DNA of 64,000 nucleotides from positions 16,035-80,034 of the forward strand of contig JBEBSD010000023.1 of the NCBI GenBank assembly GCA_040394475.1, read 5' to 3'. Below are positions 37,401 through 45,263 of the stretch, in pieces (position 1 is the stretch's first letter; the number at the start of each line of letters is the position of its first letter). The stretch comes from JBEBSD01 sp040394475. GTDB taxonomy: Bacteria > Bacteroidota > Bacteroidia > Cytophagales > Spirosomataceae. The position numbers and the translations under genes were made by a program. The notes beneath the pieces were generated by a model, which did not search any database, was not told where the DNA came from, and saw only the letters and a list, made by a program, of their open reading frames with translations.

Positions 37401-38430
37401 TGCAGCCGGTGAAGAACCGCTGACCATCGACCTGTCTCGTGAAAAGGGAGTGTATCAGGTTTTCCGGATAGACACCCGTACGGGAGATATGCAACCATCG
37501 GATTTTACTGTAACGGCCGGAAAGTCCGTGAAACTGCCTCCCCTGAAACAATCTGAAGCGGTATGGCTCAAAAAAGACGACACATCCGGTGCATCGCCGG
37601 CAAAAGAGCATTTCCGGACAACACCCGGGGACAGCCTGCGGTACCGGGTAGGGCTGATCGACCTGATGTTGCTGAAACGACAAAAGCTCAGTGCCATTCC
37701 CCTGGCGGCATCACTGGACGCCGACGGACTGGAAGTCGACATGGGCGGCCTCGGCAACCGGAATACCTTTCAAAACCAGCTGGCGGTCGACTCGGTCCGG
37801 CAAGCCTATCTGGCCCTTGCTGAAGAAAAGAACATCTCCTTGTTCTCACTGGCAATGACGGGTTATTATGCCCAGTCATTCTGCAACAGAGAAGTGTATA
37901 AAGAGTCGATAGAAGCCTGTATAGCCACCATGCTGTCAATGGGCATCCGGCATGCTTTTCTGCCATTGGGTGTTCAATGCGACCTTCGGAAAAACCCCGA
38001 AGTGCGGGATTCCGTCATAGCCCGTCTGCGGGTAGTGGGTACGCTGGCCGCGGAGGCCAATGTCGTTGTAGGGATAGAAACCGCCCTGAGCGCTGCCGAA
38101 GAGGTGGCATTGCTCGAAGAAATCGGCTCTCCGGCCATCCGCATCTACTTTAACGTATCCGAACCGCTTAAAGCAGGCAGAGATTTATACGAGGAATTAA
38201 AAATACTGGGAAAAGACCGGATCAGTATGATCCATGCCAGCAATAAAGATAGTCTGTTGCTGGAGAACGATCCGCAGGTGGATCTGTACCGGATAAAGCA
38301 AACGCTGGATGAAATGGGCTGGAGCGGGTGGCTGGTCATCGAACGCAGCCGCGATGCTTCCAGGGCAAGGGATACCCGGTACAATTACGGCTCCAACGTG
38401 GCTTACCTTAAAAAAGTGTTTCAACCATAA
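34480..38430 (+). CDS. Exported three-part fusion: beta-helix + DUF6298-like glycosidase region + sugar isomerase TIM barrel
   Basis: A single uninterrupted 1,316-residue frame starting with TTG at 34480; the next in-frame ATG (34558) would remove the hydrophobic export signal VICTVAVCGSTYFAGC. Residues about 55-500 read as a right-handed beta-helix with pectinase-like repeats (THTVNGSLHLHTSGVVLRGS, ITVEDCISQYPVSEIGGQ). Residues about 571-1024 resemble the DUF6298 region (NGRLIRGNMLLTGNSHSVPW, IRHNHGLWYDRRRDDH, HLIGEEYTGPLHF). Residues about 1053-1316 form a full xylose-isomerase-like TIM barrel (DGLEVDMGG, VVVGIETALSAAEEVALLEE, MIHASNKD, LVIERSRD). Such isomerases are usually separate proteins. 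The fusion would put glycan cleavage and a sugar rearrangement or elimination step in one exported protein; that function is inference. Confidence 0.85.
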   Translation: MGVLKVICTVAVCGSTYFAGCPAQTVMPLAHDDGKLVYSPDSLGNRIPDFSYCGYKASEAPVPMAPVRVTVPARAGDATHRIQAAIDYVSRLPEDHRGLRGAVLLQKGTHTVNGSLHLHTSGVVLRGSGTDDAGTVLLGAGQDRTTLVRVAGQPAATTGASFSVANAYVPVNAAALDLKGPHPIQPGDRVAIRRPATKEWIDALGTAHFGGGITSLGWKPDRQHLEWRRTVTAVNGAALTLDAPLTTALDQRFGGATVVRYDAKGVIANCGVENMRMVSEYDPGNPKDEAHRWMAISIDHASDAWVRQVVFHHFAGSAVAVYGNASRITVEDCISQYPVSEIGGQRRITFFTEGQQTLFQRCYAEEGIHDFATGFCAPGPNAFVQCTAVRSNGFSGGLDSWASGVLYDLVTIDGNALRLADRGQDGQGAGWAAANSVLWNCSASVIACEQPPTAQNWAFGSWGQFTGNGFWSSSNQYVKPLSLYYGQLSRRGVALPDPFPLMKTATEASSSPSAAVALELTRQAGSASPSLQEFIRTAGSRQPVSLEASGVSSIDAIGVAPVPAKRQSPPLQVVNGRLIRGNMLLTGNSHSVPWWNGSAKTYALAGALPALTRFVPGKEGAGLTDNLNDLADWMVRNHTVAIRHNHGLWYDRRRDDHARVRRMDGEVWPPFYELPFARSGQGTAWDGMSRYDLTRYNPWYWNRLRQFAGLADERSLVLVHQHYFQHNVLEAGAHYADFPWRPANTINDTGFPEPPPYAGDKRIFLAEQFYDTAHALRRELHRNYIRQCLDNFKENNGVLHLIGEEYTGPLHFVQFWLNTIREWTQETGIKPLIGLSVTKDVQDAILNDPAYASLIDVIEIRYWHYQSDGEVYAPRGGENLAPRQHARLLKPKASSAEQVYRAVSEYRQRYPDKAVLYTAGGWEKNGWAILMAGGSLPNVASMAILEEVKEMRRVKSGPGQWVLRSDATGNVLVYAAGEEPLTIDLSREKGVYQVFRIDTRTGDMQPSDFTVTAGKSVKLPPLKQSEAVWLKKDDTSGASPAKEHFRTTPGDSLRYRVGLIDLMLLKRQKLSAIPLAASLDADGLEVDMGGLGNRNTFQNQLAVDSVRQAYLALAEEKNISLFSLAMTGYYAQSFCNREVYKESIEACIATMLSMGIRHAFLPLGVQCDLRKNPEVRDSVIARLRVVGTLAAEANVVVGIETALSAAEEVALLEEIGSPAIRIYFNVSEPLKAGRDLYEELKILGKDRISMIHASNKDSLLLENDPQVDLYRIKQTLDEMGWSGWLVIERSRDASRARDTRYNYGSNVAYLKKVFQP

Positions 38431-38454
38431 CCCCTTGCGCTCCGGAAGAGCAGG

Positions 38455-38479
38455 CCCGCCTTTCGTATGTTCCGGCGGG
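38455..38479. terminator. Weak hairpin after the fusion gene
   Basis: CCCGCC (38455-38460) and GGCGGG (38474-38479) form a 6-bp GC stem with a 13-base loop, 24 bases after the stop. There is no U tract. It is a plausible transcript end before the DeoR promoter. Confidence 0.4.
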
Positions 38480-38529
38480 TGGGCAGGGCTCTCAACCCGT
38501 GTCTCAGCGACTTATTACGCAAGAAAACA

Positions 38530-38562
38530 TTTGTTTTACTTTCATATATTTTCGTATATTTG
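38530..38562 (+). promoter_or_regulatory. Bacteroidota-type promoter for the DeoR operon
   Basis: TTTG (38530-38533), 21 bases, then TATATTTG (38555-38562) match the -33 TTTG and -7 TAnnTTTG elements of the Bacteroidota primary sigma factor. They lie about 130 bases before the DeoR start. A second TATATTTG at 38626-38633 lacks a good -33 element at the right distance. Confidence 0.6.
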
Positions 38563-38693
38563 CTTTTGATGTTGGTTTTTGTTGTGATTGGGGAATTTCT
38601 ATCGTTTAACTGATTGCTTTATGTGTATATTTGGTCTTTCCCTGCTTACTTTAAGCAAAAAGTATCAATAAACCCAAAATACAACCGAAAATT

Positions 38694-39461
38694 ATGCTGG
38701 CAAATCAACGAAGAGAGAAAATACTGGAACTATTGAAAGAAGACGGTTCCGCCAAGGTCGTTAACCTGGCAAAGTTGTTTAAAGTGACAGAAGTAACCAT
38801 CCGGCAGGATCTGGAAAAACTCGAAAAGGATGGCCTCATCATCAAAGAACACGGGGGAGCTTTCCTCAAAAATGTGGAAGATCAGGTGCGGAATTTCTCC
38901 CTGGCCAACCAGGAAAATCTGGACCGGAAAGAGCTGATTGCCTCCAAATGCCTGGAATATATCCATAATGGCGACAGCATCATCCTCGACTCGGGATCCA
39001 CCACTACCGAGATTGCCAAAAAGCTGCGGGGGGCCAACCGCAACCTGACCGTCATCACGAATGCCCTGAACATTGCCTTAATCCTGGGAGCCGAACAGGG
39101 CATTGAAGTAATTATGACCGGGGGAGAATTCAAACCCCCTACCCTGTCGCTGACGGGCCAGAAAGCCGCCGATTTTTTTAAAGGCATCAATGTGCAGAAA
39201 TTGTTCCTGGCCACCGCCGGTCTCTCTTTGAAAGCCGGGCTTACCTACCCCAGTATCAGTGACCTGGTCGTTAAAAAAGCCATGATCGATGCCGCAGATA
39301 CCACCTACCTGGTAGCCGATGCGACCAAAGTAGGCAAGAGTGCATTTGCCAGCCTGGGCGCCTTGTCGCTTATCGATTACGTGATTACCGATAATGGTAT
39401 CGAAGAAAAACAAAAACAGATTTTTAGGGATCATGAAATAGAACTCATTATTGCCGGATAA
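38694..39461 (+). CDS. DeoR family transcriptional regulator
   Basis: A 255-residue sugar-responsive repressor. The winged helix lies at residues about 5-58 (RREKILELLKEDGSAKVVNL, VTEVTIRQDLEKLEKDGLI, EHGGAFL). The sugar-phosphate-binding DeoRC domain shows DSGSTTTEIAKKL and VITNALNIALIL, then KVGKSAFASLG. DeoR proteins usually release DNA when they bind a phosphorylated intermediate of the pathway they control. The operon that follows encodes a kinase (48502), so a ketose phosphate is a reasonable effector. Confidence 0.95.
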   Translation: MLANQRREKILELLKEDGSAKVVNLAKLFKVTEVTIRQDLEKLEKDGLIIKEHGGAFLKNVEDQVRNFSLANQENLDRKELIASKCLEYIHNGDSIILDSGSTTTEIAKKLRGANRNLTVITNALNIALILGAEQGIEVIMTGGEFKPPTLSLTGQKAADFFKGINVQKLFLATAGLSLKAGLTYPSISDLVVKKAMIDAADTTYLVADATKVGKSAFASLGALSLIDYVITDNGIEEKQKQIFRDHEIELIIAG

Positions 39462-39523
39462 TTCCGGAATACGACGATTTGCAAAATGATAAGTAATCAA
39501 AGAATGTTCGTTAACCAAGGAAA

Positions 39524-40948
39524 ATGAAAGGGTCAAAAGGAAGTCTGGGCATCATTATCGGAAACCGGGATTTTTTCCCGGATCGCCTGGTAGCCGATGC
39601 AAGGGCTGAAATAATTGGAGTATTAGAAAAACTGGAAATCGGGGCCATTATGCTGGAAGAGACCGACACCAAGCTGGGTGGCGTGGAAACTTTTCAGGAT
39701 GCCGGTAAGTGTGCCGCACTGTTTCGCAAACACCGGGACGATATCATGGGCGTCTGGGTGGTCCTGCCCAATTTCGGCGATGAAAGGGGAATTGCGGAAA
39801 CCCTTAAGCTGGCCGGCCTCACGGTTCCGGTATTGGTACAAGCCTATCCGGACGACCTGGACAAGCTTGATGCGGCCCGCCGGAGGGATGCGTGGTGCGG
39901 CAAAATATCCGCCTGCAACAACCTCTACCAGTTCGGCATCAAGTACACGCTGACAAAAAAACACGTCATCCATCCCGCAGACCCGGCATTCCAGGCAGAG
40001 CTGCTTGATTTTATGGGAGTTTGCCGGGTGGTAAAAGGACTCCGGAACGTACGTATCGGTGCAGTCGGAGCACGGCCGGGAGGCTTCAATACCGTACGCT
40101 ACAGCGAAAAAATCCTGCAGCGGAACGGGATTTCGGTCGTAACGGTGGATTTGTCAGAGATACTTGGTCAGGCCGGCAAGCTCTCGGCAAACGATATGCT
40201 TGTAAAAGAAAGCATACAAAAAATAAGGGAATACGCCCCTGTCGGGCGTACGCCCGACGACGCCCTGTTGCAAATGGCCAGGCTGGATGTCGCACTGTCG
40301 GATTTCGTGGAAGCGAACGGGCTGGATGCTACGGCCATCCAGTGCTGGACTTCCGTGCAGCAAAACCATGGCTGTAACGTATGCACCAGCATGAGCATGA
40401 TGAGCCAGAACATGCTCCCGAGCGGATGCGAGGTGGATGTGACCGGCACCCTTACCATGTATGCGATGCAGCTTGCTTCGGGGTCGCCCAGCGCATTGGT
40501 TGACTGGAACAACAATTATGCAGAGGACGAAAACAAATGTGTGTTGTTTCATTGCGGAAACTGGGCCAAGTCGTTCCTTCCGGACATTGAAATCAGTACG
40601 GCGCCGATACTCGGCACTACCGTCGGGGAAGAAAACACCTACGGCGCGCTGTCGGGCCGTACGCCCGCCATGCCGCTCACTTACGGGAGAATCAGTACCG
40701 ATGACCCGAAAGGCATCATGAAAGTATACCTGGGCGAGGGGAAACTGACCGACGACCCGCTGCATACATTCGGAAACCGTGCCGTGGCAGAAATACCGGA
40801 CTTGCAGGAGCTCATGCGCTATATCTGCCGGAACGGTTTTGAACACCATGTGGTCATGAATGCCTCCAATACGGCCGGTATCCTCCAGGAGGCGCTGGAA
40901 AATTATATGGGCTGGGAAGTCTGCCATTTCGGCCGGACCGGCACGTAA
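39524..40948 (+). CDS. L-fucose/L-arabinose isomerase-like protein
   Basis: A 474-residue cytoplasmic protein of the fucose-isomerase-like superfamily. The N-terminal Rossmann-like part contains LPNFGDERGIAETLKLAGLT. The C-terminal half provides the metal ligands expected of the family: Glu in LPSGCEVDVTGTL, Asp in ALVDWNNNY and His in EHHVVMN. It is shorter than the classical ~590-residue FucI and belongs to the less-studied group of relatives. It would convert an aldose to a ketose. Followed by a split transketolase and a kinase, it is the likely first step of the pathway encoded from here to 49998. Candidate substrates are apiose or another branched or deoxy aldose. Confidence 0.87.
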   Translation: MKGSKGSLGIIIGNRDFFPDRLVADARAEIIGVLEKLEIGAIMLEETDTKLGGVETFQDAGKCAALFRKHRDDIMGVWVVLPNFGDERGIAETLKLAGLTVPVLVQAYPDDLDKLDAARRRDAWCGKISACNNLYQFGIKYTLTKKHVIHPADPAFQAELLDFMGVCRVVKGLRNVRIGAVGARPGGFNTVRYSEKILQRNGISVVTVDLSEILGQAGKLSANDMLVKESIQKIREYAPVGRTPDDALLQMARLDVALSDFVEANGLDATAIQCWTSVQQNHGCNVCTSMSMMSQNMLPSGCEVDVTGTLTMYAMQLASGSPSALVDWNNNYAEDENKCVLFHCGNWAKSFLPDIEISTAPILGTTVGEENTYGALSGRTPAMPLTYGRISTDDPKGIMKVYLGEGKLTDDPLHTFGNRAVAEIPDLQELMRYICRNGFEHHVVMNASNTAGILQEALENYMGWEVCHFGRTGT

Positions 40949-41023
40949 CCTCACCCCGGGATTCACCTGAAAACCAGCATGCAGCAGATAATTGACTTTG
41001 TGAACGCAAACCGATAACCGAGA

Positions 41024-41863
41024 ATGATGTCCGAAAAAGAGCTGGCGCTCCAATCAGTAGCTTACAGGCAAAAGATTTTAAAGTATATAGTAAATGCCGC
41101 AGCCGGCCATACAGGAGGAAGTCTGTCCTGCATTGATATTCTGAATGTGCTGTACAACACGATCCTGAATGTCGGTCCCGGAAATTTCAATTCCCCGGAC
41201 CGTGACCGCTACGTACAGAGCAAGGGACATACGGTGGAAGCGTTGTACGTGGTCCTTGCCTCCAAAGGGTTTTTCCCGGAAGCGGACCTGGAAACATTGT
41301 GCCGGTATCAGTCTCATTATATCGGGCATCCGACACGGAAAGTAAAGGGAGTCGAACACAATACCGGCGCGCTCGGGCATGGCCTTTCGCTAAGCGTGGG
41401 AACGGCGCTCGCCGGAAAAATGGATCACAGGGCCTACCGGGTCTTCACCTTGCTGGGGGATGGCGAACTGCCTGAAGGGTCCAACTGGGAGGCGGCCCTA
41501 TCGGCCGCACATTACCGGCTGGACAACCTCTGCGCCATTCTGGACAAAAACTCTTTGCAGATCACCGGAGCTACTTCGGATGTGATGAATTCCGACCCAG
41601 TCGACAAAAAGCTCGAAGCCTTCGGATGGGAAGTAAGACACGTGGACGGACACGATTTCGGAGAACTTAAACGCGTATTGGGGTCCACCCCTTTCGTAAA
41701 AGGGAAGCCAAGCTTCGTGATTGCACACACGGTTAAGGGAAAGGGGGTCAGTTTTATGGAAAATCAGCGTAACTGGCACCATGGCGTACCCGACGCTCAG
41801 CAATACGCAGCCGCATTGGAGGAACTTTCCGACGCCGGCGAATCACTATTAACGCATTTTTGA
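41024..41863 (+). CDS. Transketolase, N-terminal (thiamine-diphosphate) subunit
   Basis: A 279-residue half-transketolase. The TPP/Mg site is present as AAAGHTGGSLSCIDIL, LLGDGELPEGSNWEA and CAILDKNSLQI, the GDG...N motif. Split transketolases pair this subunit with a separate pyrimidine-binding subunit, here encoded immediately after with overlapping stop and start. Sequence alone does not separate a housekeeping split transketolase from a dedicated one such as apulose-4-phosphate transketolase (AptA). Placement between a sugar isomerase and a sugar importer/kinase favours a dedicated catabolic enzyme. ATG codons at 41024 and 41027 are equivalent. Confidence 0.92.
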   Translation: MMSEKELALQSVAYRQKILKYIVNAAAGHTGGSLSCIDILNVLYNTILNVGPGNFNSPDRDRYVQSKGHTVEALYVVLASKGFFPEADLETLCRYQSHYIGHPTRKVKGVEHNTGALGHGLSLSVGTALAGKMDHRAYRVFTLLGDGELPEGSNWEAALSAAHYRLDNLCAILDKNSLQITGATSDVMNSDPVDKKLEAFGWEVRHVDGHDFGELKRVLGSTPFVKGKPSFVIAHTVKGKGVSFMENQRNWHHGVPDAQQYAAALEELSDAGESLLTHF

Positions 41864-42840
41864 ACGTGGAAACCACTATTGAGCGCCTGACAACGCCGTC
41901 CAAAGCCAATTTGGAAATATTTTCGGAAACGCTGTGCCAGTTGGCGGCACATGATAAGGATATCCTGGTAGTCACTTCCGATTCAAGAGGCTCCGGAAAG
42001 CTGGTGCCCTTCGGAAATGCCTTTCCGGATCAAATCGTGGAAGTAGGCATCGCCGAACAAAACCTGGTAGGGGTGGCCGCCGGACTTGCCTCCACCGGAA
42101 AAAGGGTCTTTGCCGTCTCCCCTGCCTGTTTTCTCACAGCCCGGGCGCTGGAACAGATCAAAAATGACGTCGCCTATTCCGATAACCCGGTTAAGCTGAT
42201 CGGTATCAGTGCCGGGGTAAGCTACGGCGCATTGGGCTCCACCCATCATAGTTTACATGATTTTGCGGTTTTGCGCGCTATTAATAACCTGATTGTAGCG
42301 GCCCCCGCCGACGCGTTCGAGACAGCCGAAGCCATCCGGCTTGCCGCGGCGACCGATCACCCCGTATACCTCCGGTTCGGAAAAAAAGCCATGCCGGCAC
42401 TTCCCCGGACCGATCAGCCGTTTGAATTTGGCAAAGGGCGCGTCCTGCGTGAAGGAGCCGACCTGACCCTTATAGCCACCGGAGAAACCGTGGCCCTGTC
42501 CTTGTTGTCGGCAGACGTGCTGGCCCGTACGTATCAGCTGGAAACTTCTGTGATCAGTATGCATACGATCAAACCGCTGGATTATGAGTTGCTGCAGAAA
42601 GCCGCTGCATCCGGGGCGCCTTTGCTGACGGTCGAAGAACACAGCGTCTTTGGAGGCCTTGGCGAGGCCTGTGCGGCTTACCTGCTTGAACATAATTACC
42701 ATAACCCGTTCAAAATCATAGGAATACCCGATGAATATACTGTCACAGGCTCGCAGACCGAAATTCTCGGACATTACGGAATATCCGCGGACGGGATTGC
42801 ACAAACAGCCTTGCAACTCCTGAAGCGATCATCAACCTGA
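41860..42840 (+). CDS. Transketolase, C-terminal (pyrimidine-binding) subunit
   Basis: A 326-residue partner of the preceding subunit. It has the pyrimidine-domain pattern FGNAFPDQIVEVGIAEQNLVG with the catalytic Glu in GIAEQN, then SYGALGSTHHSLHDFA, and the transketolase C-terminal domain (VISMHTIKPLD, TVEEHSVFGGLGEA). A TTG at 41860 overlaps the upstream TGA; a GTG at 41866 is the alternative start, and no ATG is available nearby. This indicates coupled translation and a 1:1 complex. With subunit A it would transfer a two-carbon unit from a ketose or ketose phosphate. Confidence 0.92.
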   Translation: MNVETTIERLTTPSKANLEIFSETLCQLAAHDKDILVVTSDSRGSGKLVPFGNAFPDQIVEVGIAEQNLVGVAAGLASTGKRVFAVSPACFLTARALEQIKNDVAYSDNPVKLIGISAGVSYGALGSTHHSLHDFAVLRAINNLIVAAPADAFETAEAIRLAAATDHPVYLRFGKKAMPALPRTDQPFEFGKGRVLREGADLTLIATGETVALSLLSADVLARTYQLETSVISMHTIKPLDYELLQKAAASGAPLLTVEEHSVFGGLGEACAAYLLEHNYHNPFKIIGIPDEYTVTGSQTEILGHYGISADGIAQTALQLLKRSST

Positions 42841-42845
42841 CCCTT

Positions 42846-44252
42846 ATGAAACGATTGTTAATTACCTGCCTGCTCTTTTCCGTACCTTTCCCGATGGTCC
42901 ATGCGCAGTCTCCGGCGCAGCCGCGGGTACTGATTCTGACCGATATTGAAAATGAGCCGGACGACACCCAGTCACTGATCCGGTTTCTAACCTACTCCAG
43001 TCATTTCCAGGTAGAGGGCCTGATAGCCACCACTTCTGTCCATCAGAAAGACCGGATAGCCATCGATAAAATCCGGGAAATTGTACAGGCATACGGTAAG
43101 GTAAGAGACAATCTGTTGCTGCACGAACAGGGATTTCCCGAAGAAGCTTATTTACTGCAACGGACCAAGGCGGGCTTCCCTTCCTTCGGGATGGACGCGG
43201 TGGGTCCCGGTAAGGACTCCGAAGGTTCGGAATGGATCATTAACGTGGTCGACACCCCGGACCCGCGCCCGGTATGGATTCCTGTCTGGGGCGGCAGCAA
43301 TTGCCTGGCGCAGGCGTTGTGGAAAATCCGGCAAACGCGCCTTCCCGGAGATGTGGCGGAGTTTGTCGCAAAACTCAGAGTCTATACAATCTCGGACCAG
43401 GATGATACCGGCCCCTGGATCCGTAAAACATTCCCCGGGCTGTTTTATATCGTAAGTCCGGGCTACCACGCCGCAGGGGCCTACCATTACGCCACCTGGA
43501 GCGGCATCAGCGGGGATAAATTTCACGGCCGTTTCACAGGGCCGGACTTTGCAAGCGTAGATAATCCCTGGCTGGATCAAAACATCCGCAGCAAAGGCCC
43601 CCTCGGCGCCGCCTACCCCTGGACCAAATTCCTGATGGAGGGCGATACGCCTTCTTTTCTGAACCTGATCCAAAATGGCCTGAGCGACCCCGAACACCCG
43701 GAGTACGGAGGCTGGGGCGGCCGGTACGAATGGTATACACCCAGGACGCAGAAATGGTTTTACGAGCCCGAAACCCGTCCGATTTGGACCGATGCCGTGG
43801 ACGAAGTAATCGCTGCGGACGGGAACTATTATACCAGTAATAAAGCAACTATCTGGCGTTGGCGGGAAGCGTTTCAAAATGACTTCGCAGCCCGGATGGA
43901 CTGGACTGTAAAGTCGTACGGGGAAGCCAATCATCCTCCCGTCGCCCGTGTTAAAAACGGCAACTTCCGCACCGTAACAAGCGGCGAAAAAGTGCTGTTG
44001 GAAGCTGAAGGCTCATCGGATCCCGATGGCGACGCCCTGACATTCCTGTGGAGCTATTACGGAGAGCCGGGTAGCTTTAAGGGAAAAGACCCCATAAAAA
44101 TAACGGATCACACGCAGCCCGCCGCTTATTTTACAGCGCCCAAGGTTGAAAAACCCGAAACTCTGCATTTTATCCTGGCGGTTACCGACAACGGAAGTCC
44201 CGCGCTTACCCGGTATCAAAGGATTATTGTAGCGGTATATCCCGGCGGGTAA
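42846..44252 (+). CDS. Exported DUF1593 / nucleoside-hydrolase-like protein
   Basis: A 468-residue exported protein. The signal peptide ends at VHAQ. The N-terminal domain has the nucleoside-hydrolase-like metal motif LILTDIENEPDDTQSLIRFL, followed by VPVWGGSNCLAQAL-type glycine-rich and ISDQDDTGPW acidic motifs. The C-terminal ~90 residues form an Ig-like domain (LLEAEGSSDPDGDALTFLWS). This matches the DUF1593 family, found in polysaccharide-degrading loci and thought to hydrolyse a glycosidic bond. It begins five bases after the transketolase stop, so it belongs to the same operon although it acts outside the cytoplasm. It may release the sugar that the importer carries. Confidence 0.88.
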   Translation: MKRLLITCLLFSVPFPMVHAQSPAQPRVLILTDIENEPDDTQSLIRFLTYSSHFQVEGLIATTSVHQKDRIAIDKIREIVQAYGKVRDNLLLHEQGFPEEAYLLQRTKAGFPSFGMDAVGPGKDSEGSEWIINVVDTPDPRPVWIPVWGGSNCLAQALWKIRQTRLPGDVAEFVAKLRVYTISDQDDTGPWIRKTFPGLFYIVSPGYHAAGAYHYATWSGISGDKFHGRFTGPDFASVDNPWLDQNIRSKGPLGAAYPWTKFLMEGDTPSFLNLIQNGLSDPEHPEYGGWGGRYEWYTPRTQKWFYEPETRPIWTDAVDEVIAADGNYYTSNKATIWRWREAFQNDFAARMDWTVKSYGEANHPPVARVKNGNFRTVTSGEKVLLEAEGSSDPDGDALTFLWSYYGEPGSFKGKDPIKITDHTQPAAYFTAPKVEKPETLHFILAVTDNGSPALTRYQRIIVAVYPGG

Positions 44253-44298
44253 CGGGTACGTTCATCCGCCAAAACCCCACATTCCTTAACCCGATTTC

Positions 44299-45261
44299 AT
44301 GAAAACAACAGCCCGAAAAATAACAGCCTGTTTAATTGCCCTGTTCCTGCTGGCAGGCAGCGGGTGTCAAACAGGGCCCGATACCGGCGAACCACAGAAG
44401 ATCGCCATTATCGTCTCCACCCTTAACAATCCGTGGTTTGTGTTTCTTGCGGAACAGGCGGCCGACAAAGTCAGGGAGCTCGGCTATGCTTACCGCATAT
44501 TCGATTCACAGAACAATACCGCCCTGGAAAGCGATCATTTTGAGAATGTGATCGCCGCGGGCTTCAGCGCCATTCTTTTCAATCCCACGGACGCCGATGG
44601 CTCGGTCATTAACGTCAGAAATGCCCGTACGGCAGGGATCCCGGTGTTTTGTATGGACCGGGAAATCAACGCAGCCGATGCCGCGACGGCACAGATACTT
44701 TCTGACAGCTATTCCGGCAGTGTTGCCGTTGCCAGGACATTTGTGGAATCGCTGAATAAAACAGGGAAATACGCAGAGCTGCTTGGCCTGGTCGGTGATA
44801 ACAATACCTGGAGCCGGTCCAAAGGTTTTCACAGTGTCGTTGACCAGTATCCCGGCCTGAAAATGGTCGCTCAGCAAAGCGCCGATTTTGACCGCAACAA
44901 GGCCATGGAAGTGCTCGAGTCTATTCTGCAGGCCCACCCTGACATTGAAGCCGTCTTCTGTGGCAATGATGCCATGGCCATGGGGGCCTACCAGGCAGTG
45001 GTCGCAGCCGGTAAGGCAGGTAAGATACAACTATTCGGATTTGACGGCGCAGCGGACGTAGTCGACGCCATCGCCGCCGGGAAGATTGTCGCCACCGGCA
45101 TGCAGTTCCCGCAGCTGATGGCGCATACCGCTGCTGTTTTTGCCGGCGAATACCTGAATGGCCGAAGGGATTTTCCGCAAAAAATACCCGTATCGGTAGA
45201 ACTGGTTAAAAAGAGCAATGTGATGAATTACCTCGCTTACGGGGCCGAACCTGAACCATAA
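44299..45261 (+). CDS. Sugar ABC transporter substrate-binding lipoprotein (RbsB type)
   Basis: A 320-residue periplasmic-binding-protein-like lipoprotein. The lipobox is LLAGSGC. The type I fold motifs are clear: IAIIVSTLNNPWFVFLAEQA, ILFNPTDADGSVINVRNA, GIPVFCMDREIN and AVFCGNDAMAMGAYQAVVAAG followed by LFGFDG. It should capture a monosaccharide for the ATPase and permease at 45921-48415. The next gene starts two bases after the stop. Confidence 0.95.
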   Translation: MKTTARKITACLIALFLLAGSGCQTGPDTGEPQKIAIIVSTLNNPWFVFLAEQAADKVRELGYAYRIFDSQNNTALESDHFENVIAAGFSAILFNPTDADGSVINVRNARTAGIPVFCMDREINAADAATAQILSDSYSGSVAVARTFVESLNKTGKYAELLGLVGDNNTWSRSKGFHSVVDQYPGLKMVAQQSADFDRNKAMEVLESILQAHPDIEAVFCGNDAMAMGAYQAVVAAGKAGKIQLFGFDGAADVVDAIAAGKIVATGMQFPQLMAHTAAVFAGEYLNGRRDFPQKIPVSVELVKKSNVMNYLAYGAEPEP

Positions 45262-45263
45262 AA

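Noticed and set aside
41024..42840. Broken single transketolase gene
   Set aside because: Both halves are complete domains with their own starts and overlapping stop/start, the normal form of split transketolases, not a frameshift.
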